Shown here: positions 1 to 12,118 of the stretch, piece after piece
How positions within the stretch are numbered: position 1 is the stretch's first letter
Layout: every line of letters begins with the position of its first letter
Source of the DNA: Abscondita cerata
Lineage: Eukaryota; Arthropoda; Insecta; Coleoptera; Lampyridae
Direction of reading: 5' to 3'
Assembly (NCBI GenBank): GCA_030710515.1
Contig: JALBCR010001052.1
Coordinates: 1 to 64,000, forward strand
Length of the DNA: 64,000 nucleotides
Notes under the pieces: model-generated
Databases searched by the model: none
The model's input: only the letters and a program-made list of their open reading frames with translations
What the model was told of the DNA's origin: nothing
Position numbers and translations under genes: made by a program

Positions 1-41
1 ATTGATCTAGCCTGTCAATCCTGTTTTCCTATTGCAACATA

Positions 42-272
42 CAGTATCCGCCAAAATAAACAGTACCGAAAATAAAATAAATATGAACGAAAATAATGCT
101 CTACCAAAAAACTTTTTCTTCCGTTGTTAGAACCATTTTTAAATCAAATTTAACTGCAGCGTACTATTAATATATCAACTAATGACAATTAAGTCAAATA
201 TGACAAATCCATATTACATAAACAACTCCACAGCACTTTCTGTTTCGGTACTGTTTATTTTGGCGGATACCG
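42..272 (-). mobile_element. MITE, Tc1/mariner-type deletion derivative, copy 1
   Basis: A 231 bp element with terminal inverted repeats of about 30 bp. The left end reads CAGTATCCGCCAAAATAAAC and the right end is its complement with one change (CGG for CAG at the tip). A TA lies on both sides (40-41 and 273-274), as expected for Tc1/mariner insertion. Read on the minus strand, the interior holds the start of a transposase reading frame, the same 19-codon piece that is clearer in the copy at 46452-46650. The two copies lie in opposite orientation. It cannot encode a working protein and would need an enzyme supplied from elsewhere. Confidence 0.8.
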
Positions 273-327
273 TATTTGGCATAGGGTAGCACAGAAGTTG
301 TGGTGAACTAAAAGTTTTTTGTATCAA

Positions 328-893
328 TTGGAACACCCTGTATATAACTGGATATTTAGTTCTTTTGGTTAATTGTAACAAAGTTTAATTAGGACATATA
401 CAGCCAAAGTATATGTATACAGCATCTAAACTTGATAGTTTTAGAGATATTGGTATATTTAGTAAAACAAATTTAATGTATGAATGAACAAAACCAGAAA
501 TTTTATAATAAATTACAATAACCCAATTTACTTTTTATAAAATGTGTTCAAATTGATGTACAATTGAAGTAACTTTTTTCTAATGTACAATTAAATTATC
601 TTGAACACGTTGGTAGTTTGTTGTTGTATTGTTACAGATAACACTGATTCTGTTTTTTAAGTCTTCAATATTTGCTGGAGGAGTAGCGTAAACTGAAGAT
701 CTCAAATATCGCCAAAGAAAATTATTTGAACAGATTTTGTAAGAAATAGTTAAAGTAATATGTATTGTATTTTTTTTACTAAATATATCAATATCTCAAA
801 AACTGACAAGTTTAGATGGCATATATGTCTAAAGAAACTTCTGTACATTTAACCATTGAAACTAAATGTCCAGCTATATTCAAGATGTTCCAT
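328..893 (-). mobile_element. Diverged foldback element with transposase 3' end
   Basis: The outer ~150 bp on each side are inverted copies of each other. The left arm starts TGGAACACCCTGTATATAAC; the right arm read in reverse starts TGGAACATCTTGAATATAGC, and the match continues with gaps for about 150 bp. The centre holds the C-terminal coding remnant of a Tc1/mariner-like transposase on the minus strand (583-714). The arms are clearly older and more diverged than those of the neighbouring MITE at 42-272. Target duplications were not resolved. Confidence 0.6.
583..714 (-). pseudogene. Tc1/mariner-type transposase, C-terminal fragment
   Basis: A 44-codon open stretch begins WRYLRSSVYATPP and continues NIEDLKNRI, ending in a stop codon right after residue 44. 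This resembles the C-terminal segment of IS630/Tc1/mariner transposases of the group whose N-terminus carries a DUF4817 helix-turn-helix: a WGYLK-type motif followed by PxxxxDLKxRI. The catalytic core is missing, so it is a relic. It probably belongs to the same broad family as the decayed transposase at 43990-44640, which holds the HQDGAPHY catalytic segment. The family assignment rests on motif memory. Confidence 0.55.
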
Positions 894-1302
894 TTAAAAA
901 ACACACATTTGGTCCACCACGACCATATACGTAGTTAATACGTGTATGACCGCGACTATATCCCTATACCAAATACCTTGCAATAGTAAAAAATTATTAA
1001 GAGGCTTGATCAATTTTTGTCTTGCTAGGTAACGAAGATATTTGCTGTATTGCCTGTATATGAATTTTTATCAATTGTTGAGCGCAACCGTTTTTATTTC
1101 CATGTTAACTGGATTTCATAATAAACTCAATTCTTCAGTTGCCTTCATAAAGATCATTGAATTAAAAACTTCGTAACGCGAACCTATCGTAGGAATTTTA
1201 TCAGAAATTACATAACTATGTTTTGATAAATCAACATTCAGAGTTTTTTTAGTAATGTTAAGTATGAAATATTCTACCGCTCATTAATATAAAAGTTATT
1301 AC

Positions 1303-2886
1303 GAACCTTCATCGCAATCACTCCACGTGCCAGGTACGCCAAAATCCTGCGTTAACTTGTCCAATATATGAGAATCAAACTGAGTAACAAAAAATGAATG
1401 TGTTCTTTTTAATTTTCCAGATACATCAAACACTGAAATAAGCCCATCTTTGTTAGCAGTTGCTACCAAATGTGCTACAGAACTGGTTCCCAAAGTTTTC
1501 ACTGATACACCTCTGTAAGTAGCGTCGATTGAGGGATTAGTAGCATAGGTCACTGATAAGGGAACATTTTGTGTATATTCTGCCATAACAAACGGACATG
1601 TAGGAGAATGTCTTTCGTGTTCACTCCAAGGTTCATCTGTCCTTTCCCAGCAAACTAAACAAACTGTACATGTAAAGCACATTACCCGATCATCCCCTGA
1701 TGCATTCGGTTGATGATAGAAACCAGCTTGGGCCATTTGATCTGGTAAAGCCCACCTGTAATTTGTATGTTGAATAATCATATTTTCATCCATTAAGGCA
1801 TACTTGTAATCCATGTGTGGCCAATGAGTAAATGTTTCTCTTCTTTTAGCTTCACTTGCCATAGCACGTTGATCAGATGCATTAGCTTGTTCTCCTATAA
1901 GCTCAGAGAGACGTTCATAAACAGCAGAAGCCACACCAAGTTCTGGCGAATGTAGGTTTTTTCCTATTAATTCGGTAACAGTACAATTCACTGCAGACCT
2001 TAGCAAATCTAATGGAAGATCTAAGCAAACGGTATTCCACTAAAAAAGAAACAAATATTATTTGTTTACCCTTTCAATGTTATATACTTCTAATACAAAT
2101 GCTTATCAAACTATCATAAAAAATTAATGAAGCAACGTAATAATCAAGATAAAAATTAAAGTGTGAAGGGCAAGGGCAAATATTTATTACTTACTTTTTG
2201 TGCTTTAATTCCTTTTTTCGCCTGCTTTTGTGCCTCAGATATTTTTTCAGTAAGCTCATTAAGAACATGCTCAATCCCAATGACCCCAACATTTATTAAG
2301 CTTTGTTTTAATATTATGGCCTAAAGAATGATTGCATATTATTGCATGTTTAAAAATTAAATAATCAAAACATAGTACCTCTGATAATAATAATTCTAAT
2401 TTTACGTAATCCTTCGCATTGTTAATCGGTTTTTGTAGTATTGTATCAAGTAGAAGAACACCATTGTAATCTGAACGAACTCCGATTGAATGTCCATCGC
2501 AAAATAAGACACGATCTTGTCCAGGGATATATCTACATGTTATATCATTTTCATTATGACCTGAAAGTGGATAAAAGGTACGTTTATGGTTTAAGAAAAA
2601 AAATCAACAAGATTTAATCTAGTCAATGTTTTTCGTACTCACTTGACAGATAGCTAGCTTGTAGAACAACACCCGAGTTAACATCCAATACACGGACAAT
2701 TCCTGAGTTAATACATATTAAAATAACATTTAATGAAGGGTGGTAAATGATTTTTTTAATTTCGGTAGCCGCATTTAAATATCCATCCTCTTTTAATAAG
2801 AATGGAGCCTCAGCCATTTTGCTAAACACATCTTGAGCCATGGAAAACCACCATTTGTAAATTTTGGCAGCTGACTGCAACTTCAT
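1303..2886 (-). CDS. Bruce: BRUCE / BIRC6, first four coding exons (partial gene)
   Basis: BRUCE is a giant inhibitor-of-apoptosis protein with an N-terminal BIR domain and a C-terminal ubiquitin-conjugating (UBC) domain; it blocks caspases and ubiquitylates apoptosis regulators. Four exons join in frame with good splice sites: 2643-2886, 2379-2560, 2195-2320 and 1303-2039 (the last end could also be 1307). The ATG at 2884-2886 opens exon 1. Exons 1-2 encode a WD40-like segment (IIYHPSLNVIL, then YNGVLLLDT). Exon 4 encodes the BIR domain, with zinc ligands in CFTC, then WSEHERHSPTC, preceded by RRETFTHWPH and GFYHQP, all very close to vertebrate BIRC6. The remaining exons, including the UBC domain, lie beyond the left edge; nothing before 1303 looks like the next exon, so intron 4 is at least 1.3 kb. 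Confidence 0.93.
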
Positions 2887-3107
2887 CGTGGCAGTTGTAC
2901 CAACTCAAGAATTTTAAATGCACTAGATAAAATGCATATGTTTGTAAAGGTATTTAGGCTGTGATTTAGGGCCACTTTCATTTATTTTAATTACAAAATT
3001 GCAACGTACAAAAGAAAGGCTCACTATATTGTATAATTGGATGTTTTAAATTGCAGTAATAGCATACACCCTGTATATAAATAACAGATTTCACAAATAG
3101 AAAAAGT

Positions 3108-3248
3108 CTGGTCTTTTCACCTCCAGTTAATTTTATCTGTCCGTTAATCACCTTGGAAACGCGACTATCCAATGATTTGATTGGCTCAAAACTGTGTTTC
3201 CATAGTAGTTAACCGACTGATAAAGTTAACTGGAGGTGAAAAGACCAG
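3108..3248. mobile_element. Small foldback MITE
   Basis: A 141 bp palindromic element. The left end reads CTGGTCTTTTCACCTCCAGT and the right end is its complement; the match extends for about 45 bp with a few differences. Only about 50 bp separates the arms. It has no coding capacity and no clear target duplication. Confidence 0.7.
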
Positions 3249-3550
3249 CCTTAATCTGCTTTCTTAAAAAAACTTTTCTGTGGTTTCGTTATCTAATGAC
3301 AGATTTAAAATGTCTTAAGTTGGGTTTATGCACCAGCGATTTGCGGTATGCATTGAACTATTCAATGGCGGTAAGCGACTTCCGAACATATTTGAAGGGT
3401 CGGTCGGTTCAAGCAATGATTCCATCTGCGAAAAGTAGTTACATTTCTATCAAAAATTAGTTTTTTCTATGCAAATTGGTAAATCTGATTAACCTTTACA
3501 AATTTGTTACAAACGATTATTTACATTTATTTCATTAATATATTTTTGTC

Positions 3551-4593
3551 CAGTGGCGGCTCGTGGTCAATCATACTGGGAGGTCAAAAATTAATTTAAA
3601 AAATAGGCATACTTAAAAAATATAAATAACTCAAATGCACCGCAAAATTTTATACAATCTACAATTTTGTTCAAAATATAGCGATTTTTCGAAACATTCT
3701 CATTAAAATCTCTAAGGGATTTTCTATAAGCATTGTCTAGCTGTGTACGAATATCAACATTTCCTACGGTTGCAAAATTTACCGAGCATTTCATGTGTTC
3801 TGCAGACGAAACATGTTTTTATTTCCTCTTTTAAATGTTTTAAATCTCTGACACCGGATTTGGACTATAGCGAGTCTGACGAGTCTTTAGAAAATAATAA
3901 ACAAACAAAACAGTAAAATACATTTGATACTTCACAACCACATATCCAGTTAGCTAAATCGTACATTACCTTGCGAAAGTTTCGATGAACATCTTTATTT
4001 TTGTCTTTGCTAGTTTGTCGTAAACTTAGTTCTGGAAAGGACGAATTTGCCTTGAACTCAACTAATTTTGTAAAATTAAGTTTGTTAGCACTTTTTAGTT
4101 GTTTAATTTTCTGCACTACCGACATTTTCTATTATAGCGCATGCACACGCGAATCAAAAATAGTATTTTTACAAAACAACACAACAACAGTAAAACATAT
4201 CAATATAAATTCTTAAATTGATTTAAAACACGCGAAAATCGAATCAAAAATCGAGCGTAGTTGTACACCTATACGAAGTCAACGTAAACTGCGGGATCCG
4301 GCTCATGACCCAAAGTTGATTATTGTTTCGGACGTTCGCGTTTATTCGGGCGCTGCACGTTTTTCGAGTTTTTCGGGTAGATCTAATTCAATGAGGACAA
4401 TTCGCACCGCCAGCCCAAGGTTGAAGAGGATGAATTACGAACGACGGCCGATAAATTTTAAGTTATTATACTTGCGACTTTTGCGAGTAAATTACCTATT
4501 TTAATAAAACACGTAATAATGAATATTTTTTATATATTGTCAACATTTTTGGGAGGTCATTGACCAAATGACCATATGGACAAGCCGCCACTG
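3551..4593 (-). mobile_element. Non-autonomous hAT transposon
   Basis: The 1,043 bp element starts CAGTGGCGGCT and ends in its complement AGCCGCCACTG (with one extra base of divergence), the CAGTG tip common in hAT elements. A perfect 8 bp duplication, TTTTTGTC, flanks it at 3543-3550 and 4594-4601, the hallmark of hAT insertion. The interior keeps two pieces of a hAT-like transposase on the minus strand. It lies upstream of the BRUCE gene start. Confidence 0.88.
3591..4125 (-). pseudogene. hAT-type transposase N-terminal remnant
   Basis: Two minus-strand open pieces survive. The upstream piece (3865-4125) contains RNFRKVMYDLANWICGCE followed by FYCFVCLLFS, the TTF/ZMYM-type zinc-binding segment that opens many hAT transposases. 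The downstream piece (3591-3794) contains NVSKNRYILNKIVDCIKFCG and FEL, matching the next conserved block of this family. The catalytic RNase H-like region and dimerisation domain are absent, so the copy is a deletion derivative. Recognition is by motif memory of ZMYM1-like and hAT proteins. Confidence 0.75.
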
Positions 4594-4796
4594 TTTTTGT
4601 CATATAGTTTTCCTTTAAATAAGTATTTCCTTAATGTATGGCGCAAGTCATTTTACTATTTAATGCTGAATATTTTAACATCTAAATGAAATATTCCTAA
4701 AAATTGATGCTAACAGAACAAACGAGTTTTAAGAATAACTCTTAAATTAAATGTAAGGATACTTAGTATAGTTTATTGTTTTTAATGATGGTCGGG

Positions 4797-4844
4797 TAAT
4801 TAGACTTCTTGAAGGAGGAGCTCCTCCTTCAAGAAATCTAATTA
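4797..4844. repeat. 48 bp near-perfect palindrome
   Basis: Two 24 bp arms abut with no spacer, centred on GGAG|CTCC at 4820/4821. The arms match at 23 of 24 positions. It would form a strong hairpin. I see no larger element or target duplication around it. Confidence 0.85.
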
Positions 4845-5914
4845 CGAATCAAATTATATTAAGGAAAAAATAATTACTTAACATTTATTGTTTTCGTCTC
4901 TCATTAGTAATCTATGAATTTCTTTTTAAGACTAAAACTTTGTGTACAATATTTTTGAAAACACATAGGTACCTCAACGTTTTTAGCGTATAGGCAAAAT
5001 AACTTTACGAAATTATTCGATGATTAATTAAAAGGTGACGTAAAAAAATCAAGTCGTATGTTAGCTTAATGAAATTTTAGGTTAATTTTTTTTCTGTAAG
5101 TGGCGTTGGGTGGTATGCACGTTTGTCTCTGCAGGAAAAAGTAAAAGAACTTCTTTTCATTATTCCAAATCTTCGAATTGTTTAATTACTTGTAGGTTGA
5201 AGAGTTTCGTCGTGACTGCAAATGCTGCATTTCTTTTTGTTTGGCATTTGCACACTGTCGAATGCCGTAAGTTTAAAAGAAGTTTCTCTTTCAAAGTGAG
5301 AGCCATTTAGTCAATCGTATTAGATCTACCCCCTGGGGACAAATGAAACCTACTACCTGGAAACAAATCTAGTCCATGAACAAAATTTACTATCATTATT
5401 CATCGTGCTGGCAATACCCTTTAGATGTTAAAACTCATAAAACTGAAGTTTTCGTAATCTACCTATTGCATCGGAGCTGCTACAAATTACAACCACAATT
5501 TGAAGTATACTTGGAGAATGTTACAAAGTCTAACACGCGTAACCCGACTCGGCAGAAGTTAACCTAATTTTAAGTTATTTCGTCACACGCGATTGTTATT
5601 GAAAACTTCCGTAATTATATAATAGCACGTATGTTCAAAAGCGATCGTTTTAACATCCGGGATGTTCACTCCTAACGTTCGTTAGAGTTTTCGTGTGTAT
5701 TTTTGGGCGTTTTGAATGCAAACATAAAATATGGAAGGTGATCAGTACTTTACAGTACTTTATGGTCAACAAGCAAAACATGTTGTTTCCGAAAATCACC
5801 ACTTTCGTTTCTTGACCTGTGATCAAGACCCTCCCGGACAATAAAGAAAAAATGTATAACACAATTTCACAAAACACAATCACACAATAATATAAGGCAC
5901 ACAACAATAAATAC

Positions 5915-8900
5915 TCTACAAATTAATATTGCGGGGTTGAGTAAGGACAAGTCAGATTTCTTCTCTAATCTTTGTTTCGGGAATAGGGTCGATATCTTAC
6001 TTTTACAGATAACACACTGTGGAGATGAAACAAGTATAGGTACCCAATAAAGGTACAATAAAAGGTTTTCGATTAGTAGACTTTGTTGACAACCCCATTC
6101 ATGAAATAGCTACATATATTCAATATACAAAAAAGTATAATTTCTGGAATTTTTGTTGTAGCTACTAAAATTGACAATTTACCTACACGTAGTAAATATT
6201 TACAAACTTTCTCCAATAGCTTGGCCAGAAAGTTTTAATGTCGTTTTTCCTTATTCATGTGTATATATTAGAGACTTTAATTGTCATAACATATTATGGG
6301 GCTACAAAGACAACGATATCAATGGAATAACGTTACAAACATGGATGGAGTTTCAAAACATACGATACATTTAGTATACGATCCAAAAGACATCAAAACA
6401 TTTTACTCCGGTCGATGGCAAAACTTTTTGCAAAATTCCTATTTAGAAGCATGCTGCTTATCACAAGATATAATAATAGGAGACTATAATATAAATGTTC
6501 TAAGAAACGAGAAAGCTACTCTAGATCTCTTGACCTTTTGTGACAATTTAGAATGTACCCAATTAATTACCGAAAAAACTCGTGGAGATTCTGGAATTGA
6601 TTTTATTCTTGCAAGTAAATCACTGAAAATAAAGGACTCCAGGATTTTTGCATCTGCAAAATTCTCTGACCATGATATGATTTACTGTTGACTGGAAGTA
6701 GTAGGTAGGAAAACTGACCAGAATCTAAAAACTTATCGGTGTTTCAGAAACTTTAATTACAAAAAATTTAATGCTAACTTGCAATCATGTTCTTGGCAAA
6801 TTATCTAAAATTATCAAGATATAGAAACTAAAATAGACTTTTTTAATAAGACTTTAATCAACCTTTTTATTGTCCACGCACCGATTAAATGTGCGCGAAT
6901 TTCAAAGTTGTCTGCACCGTGGTTAAATGATAATATACGATTTCTAATGAAAATGCGGGACTCGGCGTTTCGTATTTTCAAAAAAAAAAATAAAACAGAC
7001 GCAAACCGAAACCAATATAAACAGCTACGTAATCAAATAACTAATGCATGCCAAACAGTAAAGAAATCATTTTTTAATAAACAATCGACGGATAAGCAGA
7101 TTAATACGATATGGGACACCTTGAAGCGAAATGTTTTATACAAAACAAAAAATCTCTAGAACTTCCTGAACACATTTCTAATTGCGATGACATAAATACC
7201 CATTTTTTATTTTCACTTCCCCAAATACAAACAAACAAAGACAATATAGTACAATTTTACAACAATGTGAAAACTGACAAAATTCTAGACTTTGACTTTG
7301 TTAGTGAGACAGACCTTTTCAAAATAATTACAAGTATTAAATCAAATGCAGCAGGACCCGATCAAATTACAATATATATGATTTATTTATGTTTGCCATA
7401 TTTACTGCCTGTGATTACTCATTTCATTAACTTTTGCGTTGAGTTTTCTGCATGGAAAATTGCACATGTGTGACCTATAAAGAAAGTAAATAACCCACAA
7501 AATGTTGCTGATTTACTACCCATATCTATTTTACCAGTATTATCCAAAGTATTAGAGAAGGTAATAAATTTGCAACTTCGATCTTTTATACTTGATAATA
7601 ATTTAATACCGAAATCAGGTTTTCGTCCAAGTTACAGTTGTAGTACAGCTTTACTTAAAATAACTGACGACATATTATATGTGCTACAGATAAAAAGCTT
7701 GCAGTAATACTTGTACTATTGGATTTCACTAAAGCTGATACGATACTGTAGACCATAATATACTTCTTGCTGCATTACATTTTAGTGGGCTCTCAAAAAG
7801 TGCTGTACGTTTTTTCATAAAATATTTGACACTTACGTCGGGGGTGCCTCAAGATTCTGTGATTAGTCCAACCTTGTTCTCTATGTATACATCGTTTTTT
7901 CAAAGTTATCTAGTTTATGTTACGTCGCACTTTTACGCAGACGATACACAGATGTATCTAAGCTTTTCAATAGATGAAATTAATCAAGCTTGTAGTAAAA
8001 TCAATCGCGACCTTGAAATACTATCAAATATTGCTAAAAATCATTTCCCTGAAGATAAATTCCGACAAAACAATAGCTATTTTATTCTGTTCTTCGCCTA
8101 ACGTATACGATTTAGTTATCAGTCACATACACCTGACAATCTCCAACTTCAATATGTGAGCAGACAAAAAACTTGGGTTTGACAATAGACAAAAATTTAA
8201 GATTTAAAACACATATTACAAACTGTATAAAGGAAGACTATGCTAATTTACGTGTGATTTATCAAAATCGAGACTTTTTAATAAATATACATATGTTGTT
8301 TAGTGTTATCGTCCCTAAATTATTGTGATGTGGTCTATGGTCCCTGCTTGGATTTCCAAGATGTGGGAAGAGTACAAAGGCTGCAAAATGCTTGTTTGCG
8401 TCTTATATACGGGATCCCACGTACAGTACATCATATATCGGAAAAATTAAGAGATGCCCGCTGGCTAAATATGAATAACAGACGACATCTGCATGCTGTT
8501 GTCTGTTACAAAAAAATAATAACAGAGAAAAGTCCTCAATACTTGCATGAAAAGATCAATTACAACAATGTACATAAATATTCATCTTAATCTTAGATTT
8601 AGAGGACGATCTCGATTCCACCACACTGACGTCTACATTTAAAAGATCTTGCAGCTACAACATCGCAAGTATCAAGTGCCACAATCTCTTAAAGGACTTT
8701 CTAATAAAAATTTCAAACGCAAAATGTTTGACCACCTATTTTCATTACAAATGTAAGACAACTTTTAAATATATAATGTGCATATATTAACTATAATATC
8801 TCGTACAATTTCGCAAATTCGTAATTTCGCATTCTCGAAATTCTGCAATTTTGCTATTCCGCATTTTCGAAAAAAGGGAAAGGAAATAAGAAGGAAATTC

Positions 8901-9112
8901 GCTCAACTACAGCTGTTTATTAATTTTTTAATTTTTGTGTTTTTTCCTTCTCCCTTTCCTTTTTTTTCCTTATTGTTTTTCACTTTTTATGCTGAGGTTA
9001 AGTGGTAGAGCAGCGCAACGCGCTAAACTTCGCCTCAGGCACTAACAAAATGTTCAATTAATATCTAACTTAATTTAAATAAAGACATTTATTATTATTA
9101 TTATTATTATTA
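5915..9112 (+). mobile_element. LINE with endonuclease and reverse transcriptase, decayed (L2/CR1-like)
   Basis: A non-LTR retrotransposon pol frame broken by many stops and shifts. In order: endonuclease start (INIAGLSKDKSDFFSN near 5918, then VDILLLQ), endonuclease motifs GDYNINVL (about 6480) and SDHDMIYC (about 6665); reverse transcriptase motifs AAGPDQITIY (about 7350), SGFRPSYSCSTALLK (about 7615), SGVPQDSVISPTLF (about 7835) and FYADDTQMYLSF (about 7933); then the conserved C-terminal RVQRLQNACLRLIYGIPR (about 8365). The 3' end is a (TTA)n tail at 9089-9112. YADDTQ and the C-terminal block suggest the L2/CR1/Daphne group; the exact clade is uncertain. Confidence 0.85.
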
Positions 9113-9179
9113 AAGCCCGAACCTGTGTTTAGTGTCAATGGATCAAGACATGGTTCCATTTTATTTCATCATTCGGATT

Positions 9180-9790
9180 TTTTCGAAATTGAAAGAAAGC
9201 TATCTGATAAATTCCGTATTATGAAAAATTATTTCAAAAAATGGCGATTTCTTCCCAATCTTAAAAAGGCGGAGGTTTTGTTTTCATTTAAATAATAGAG
9301 AAAAAACTTAATGTTATCAAATTAAACCATAGTTTTAACCCGCAGTTTATCTAGGGGTAACTTTAGATACGTTTTTAATTTACAAAGATTATTTAAAAAA
9401 AGTCAAACAAAAAATGAAAACAAGAAATAATGGCATTAAAAAATTACCTAGAACAACTTGGGGAGCAGATGCAAAGACACTTCGTACAGCTGCATTGGCA
9501 TTAGTTTATTCTATAGCAGAATATGTGCTCCTGTCTGGTTGAGTAGTTATCATACAAAAAAAAAATAGATGCTCAGTTGAATTGCACTATGCGTATAATT
9601 AGTGGAACCATTAAATCTACTCCTCTCTATTGGTTTCCTGTTCTTTGTAATATTACTCCATAGAACATTCGACGAAAAGCTGCGTTAAAACGAGAATGGG
9701 GTAAATGCCAACTTAATAAAAACTTACCAATTTGGAGCTGGAAATACTTAAATCTCAAAGTCCTGTATATGATTTTAAAAGAACAGTTCT
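9180..9790 (+). mobile_element. Truncated LINE (jockey-like), copy 1 of 3
   Basis: This plus-strand fragment abuts the (TTA)n tail of the preceding LINE. It matches the minus-strand copy at 33738-34815, for example around 9406-9500 (AAAAATGAAAACAAGAAATA and following) and the block that encodes TLRTAALALVYS. Several small deletions break the frame. It covers only the segment after the reverse transcriptase palm and is 5' truncated, as LINE copies often are. Confidence 0.75.
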
Positions 9791-11392
9791 CTAATTCTCT
9801 AATTCATTATTACTCATTATTACTAACAATACACACCAAATACAATTGTAATAGATTGGACAATTACTAACCCAACCGTGCCGACTTTTAACGTTTGCAT
9901 TTCATCGCCTACTTAATTTTTCGATGATAATTTTCGATAAAAAAGAGTTTCACGGCTAACAGTGGATTTTTGGTAGACAAATATGTGTAGCAAAATTGTA
10001 GAAACTTTAATTCTACATCGATTTAGCAAAAAATATACAAGTCGTTCTATTTGATTTTATTAACTTTTTCACCATTTTCGATTACAAAATTCGTCATTTT
10101 TTTTCTCATACCTTGTATAACCAATGTCAACTTTTAAATTGTGGACAGTTAAGATCGTTACCGCCCTAAGTATGAATAAAATTTTAATTTCATGTTTCAA
10201 ATAAAAAAATATGAAATATCTGAAAGCCGATATTGAGTCAATCAAATGTTTAAAAATCAATATTTCGAAAAGTTTCATTTTTTGAGTAAGACTCATATAA
10301 ATACATACATACAATTTTTTTTTCGTAGATTCAGAATAAAAAATAAATGTTTTCATTTACAATGTCAAAGTTGACAGGTGGTCCACGAAAATGCGATACC
10401 CTGTATAATTGAAAATATTTTTAAATTGTAGCTTTTGAGGAATCTAAAATAATGGTTAAATCTGATTTTAAAAACCTCTTTCATTGCTTTTATTTTTTGA
10501 AATGAGTATACCTACACAACCTACTAAACAAGAAACATTAAAACAATGTATTGTAACATTTGATCAAAGTAACAAAATTAACATTTCATTTTAACATCGG
10601 TTCTACATCACATCAACATTGTTTATAAAAAGAATATTTGAACATGGAAATAACATTACAAAAATATAATAAGTTGAACATGTATTAAACATTATTAGTA
10701 CGACATTACGACAGTAAGTTATTTTTTTGTGCAATATAGTATAAACAAACTTTTCAGGCAGAACTCCACATCGTGCACTAACGAACGTGTGAAAGAGTAT
10801 CAAAAGCGTAATATAATAGCTATATATGTAATCAGTGACGAAACGCATGAGTTACAAAAAATCATGTTTCGTTACGTGTTACATACAAGATTTTTTCTAA
10901 TTTTGACAAAAACAGAGTAAACGTTAAATTGAACGTACAATATGCAGTACAATAATGAAATTAAACATGGTTAACATGGTTTGAGAAATACCAACTGTTT
11001 TCCTCTTATAAATCTGGTTTGAATAGGGTTTTATCGCAACTTTGTGACATAAGAAATAAGAAGTAGTTACTACCAAAAGTATACTTTTCGTAACTAGTTA
11101 CTAGTTCTACTTTTCGAAACTAGTTACGAAAAGTAGATGGTTTTATACAAAACGTACAGTGATTATGAAAAATGTCATTTTACATGTCAAAATTAGAAAA
11201 AACATTTTACACGACAGATTAAAAATTGTAACAGCGTTACGTTACAACTAACAAAATCTTGAAAGAAACAGTGCAAAAAACTTTCTTTTCATGACTGTTT
11301 CTGTATAATTGGTGTTCTTAAATATACCATTAAAACAATTATAATGTCACGTGATTGTCATGTCTCAGTAATTACTTAATAGTTTATGCGAA

Positions 11393-11524
11393 CAAAGGAA
11401 AGGAACAACTGCAGCGTCTATTTAACAACGAAAACACAAACTGCACCTTGATGACACGTGTTTCAACAGCTAAGCTGTTATCATCAGCGAGTTTTTGGTG
11501 CAGTTTTTGTGTTTTTCTGTTGGT
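11393..11524 (-). mobile_element. 132 bp foldback insertion with 13 bp target duplication and hammerhead core
   Basis: The 13 bp direct repeat TAGTTTATGCGAA flanks the insert exactly (11380-11392 and 11525-11537). Copies B and C of the surrounding repeat run through this point without the insert, which confirms that it was added here. The arms pair (AACACAAACTGCACC-type left, GGTGCAGTTTTTGTG-type right) and the apex is a hammerhead ribozyme-like core on the minus strand. The duplication is longer than expected for most cut-and-paste transposons and is more like retroposition. Confidence 0.75.
11441..11503 (-). ncRNA. Hammerhead ribozyme-like motif 1
   Basis: Read on the minus strand: CTGATGA (11487-11481), then a stem II hairpin with 6 bp (AACAGC/GCTGTT, three-base loop), GAAA (11464-11461), a self-complementary stem III ACAC/GTGT with no loop, and the triplet GTC; predicted cleavage is after position 11453. 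Stem I is supplied by the inverted repeat of the host element (CTGCACC 11503-11497 with GGTGCAG 11447-11441), but the base pairs next to the core do not match. The usual G-C pair at the base of stem II is U-U. So the core order is complete but this copy may be weakened or inactive. Confidence 0.6.
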
Positions 11525-12118
11525 TAGTTTATGCGAAAGTTGTGTATAACTAAATTACAAAAACTTTTATTTGAAGATAGAACGTGTAAATATTTTTGCA
11601 AATATTCCAAAAATGGGAATATCTATGTAGGTTAACTGTCCTTTTGGGTCGCAAAATATGCTCAAAATCGAATCGGCTCTGTGCTGTTATAAATACGACT
11701 CATATGTAAAGTTTCATAAAAATCGAACCCGTGGTTTCCTTGATATCTCTTCCCAGCCGTCTGTCCACTAAACAAAATTTTTCTTTGCTCCATTATAAAC
11801 GTACTAACTCCAATTCATCGAAAAAAGTAAAAAAAAATAAGGATATTAAAATTTTCGGTTTGGAAACCGTCTCATAACTCCCCAATCTTATTTATAATTA
11901 CAAGATGTGGAGTAATAACATTTGCGTGCACATCATATTTAGGTTACATTTTATTTTTACATTACTTAAGTTGAGGAAATTCAATGTGATTAGACGGCTT
12001 TTTACTTTTGTAACTATTTTGAATTGGTTTATATTTGTTCCAAATTACTTCCGATACCTAAGTGAAAATTTAAATTAATGATATAGGTATGTTCTCGCTG
12101 TGGGACCCTACCATCAGT

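Larger units (their letters stand above)
11290..11935 (+). repeat. Dispersed repeat family, copy A (interrupted)
   Basis: Four related copies occur in the window: A here, B at 50730-51100 (+), C at 49330-49600 (-) and D at 57290-57480 (-). Shared landmarks in order are GATTGTCAT-TCTCAG-AATTACTTA, a segment ending TTGTGTATA or similar, ATCTATGTAGGTTAA, TTTGGAAACCGTC and ACAAGATGTGGAGTA. Copy A is interrupted by a foldback insertion at 11393-11524. No coding signal and no clear termini were found, so the class is unknown. Confidence 0.65.
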
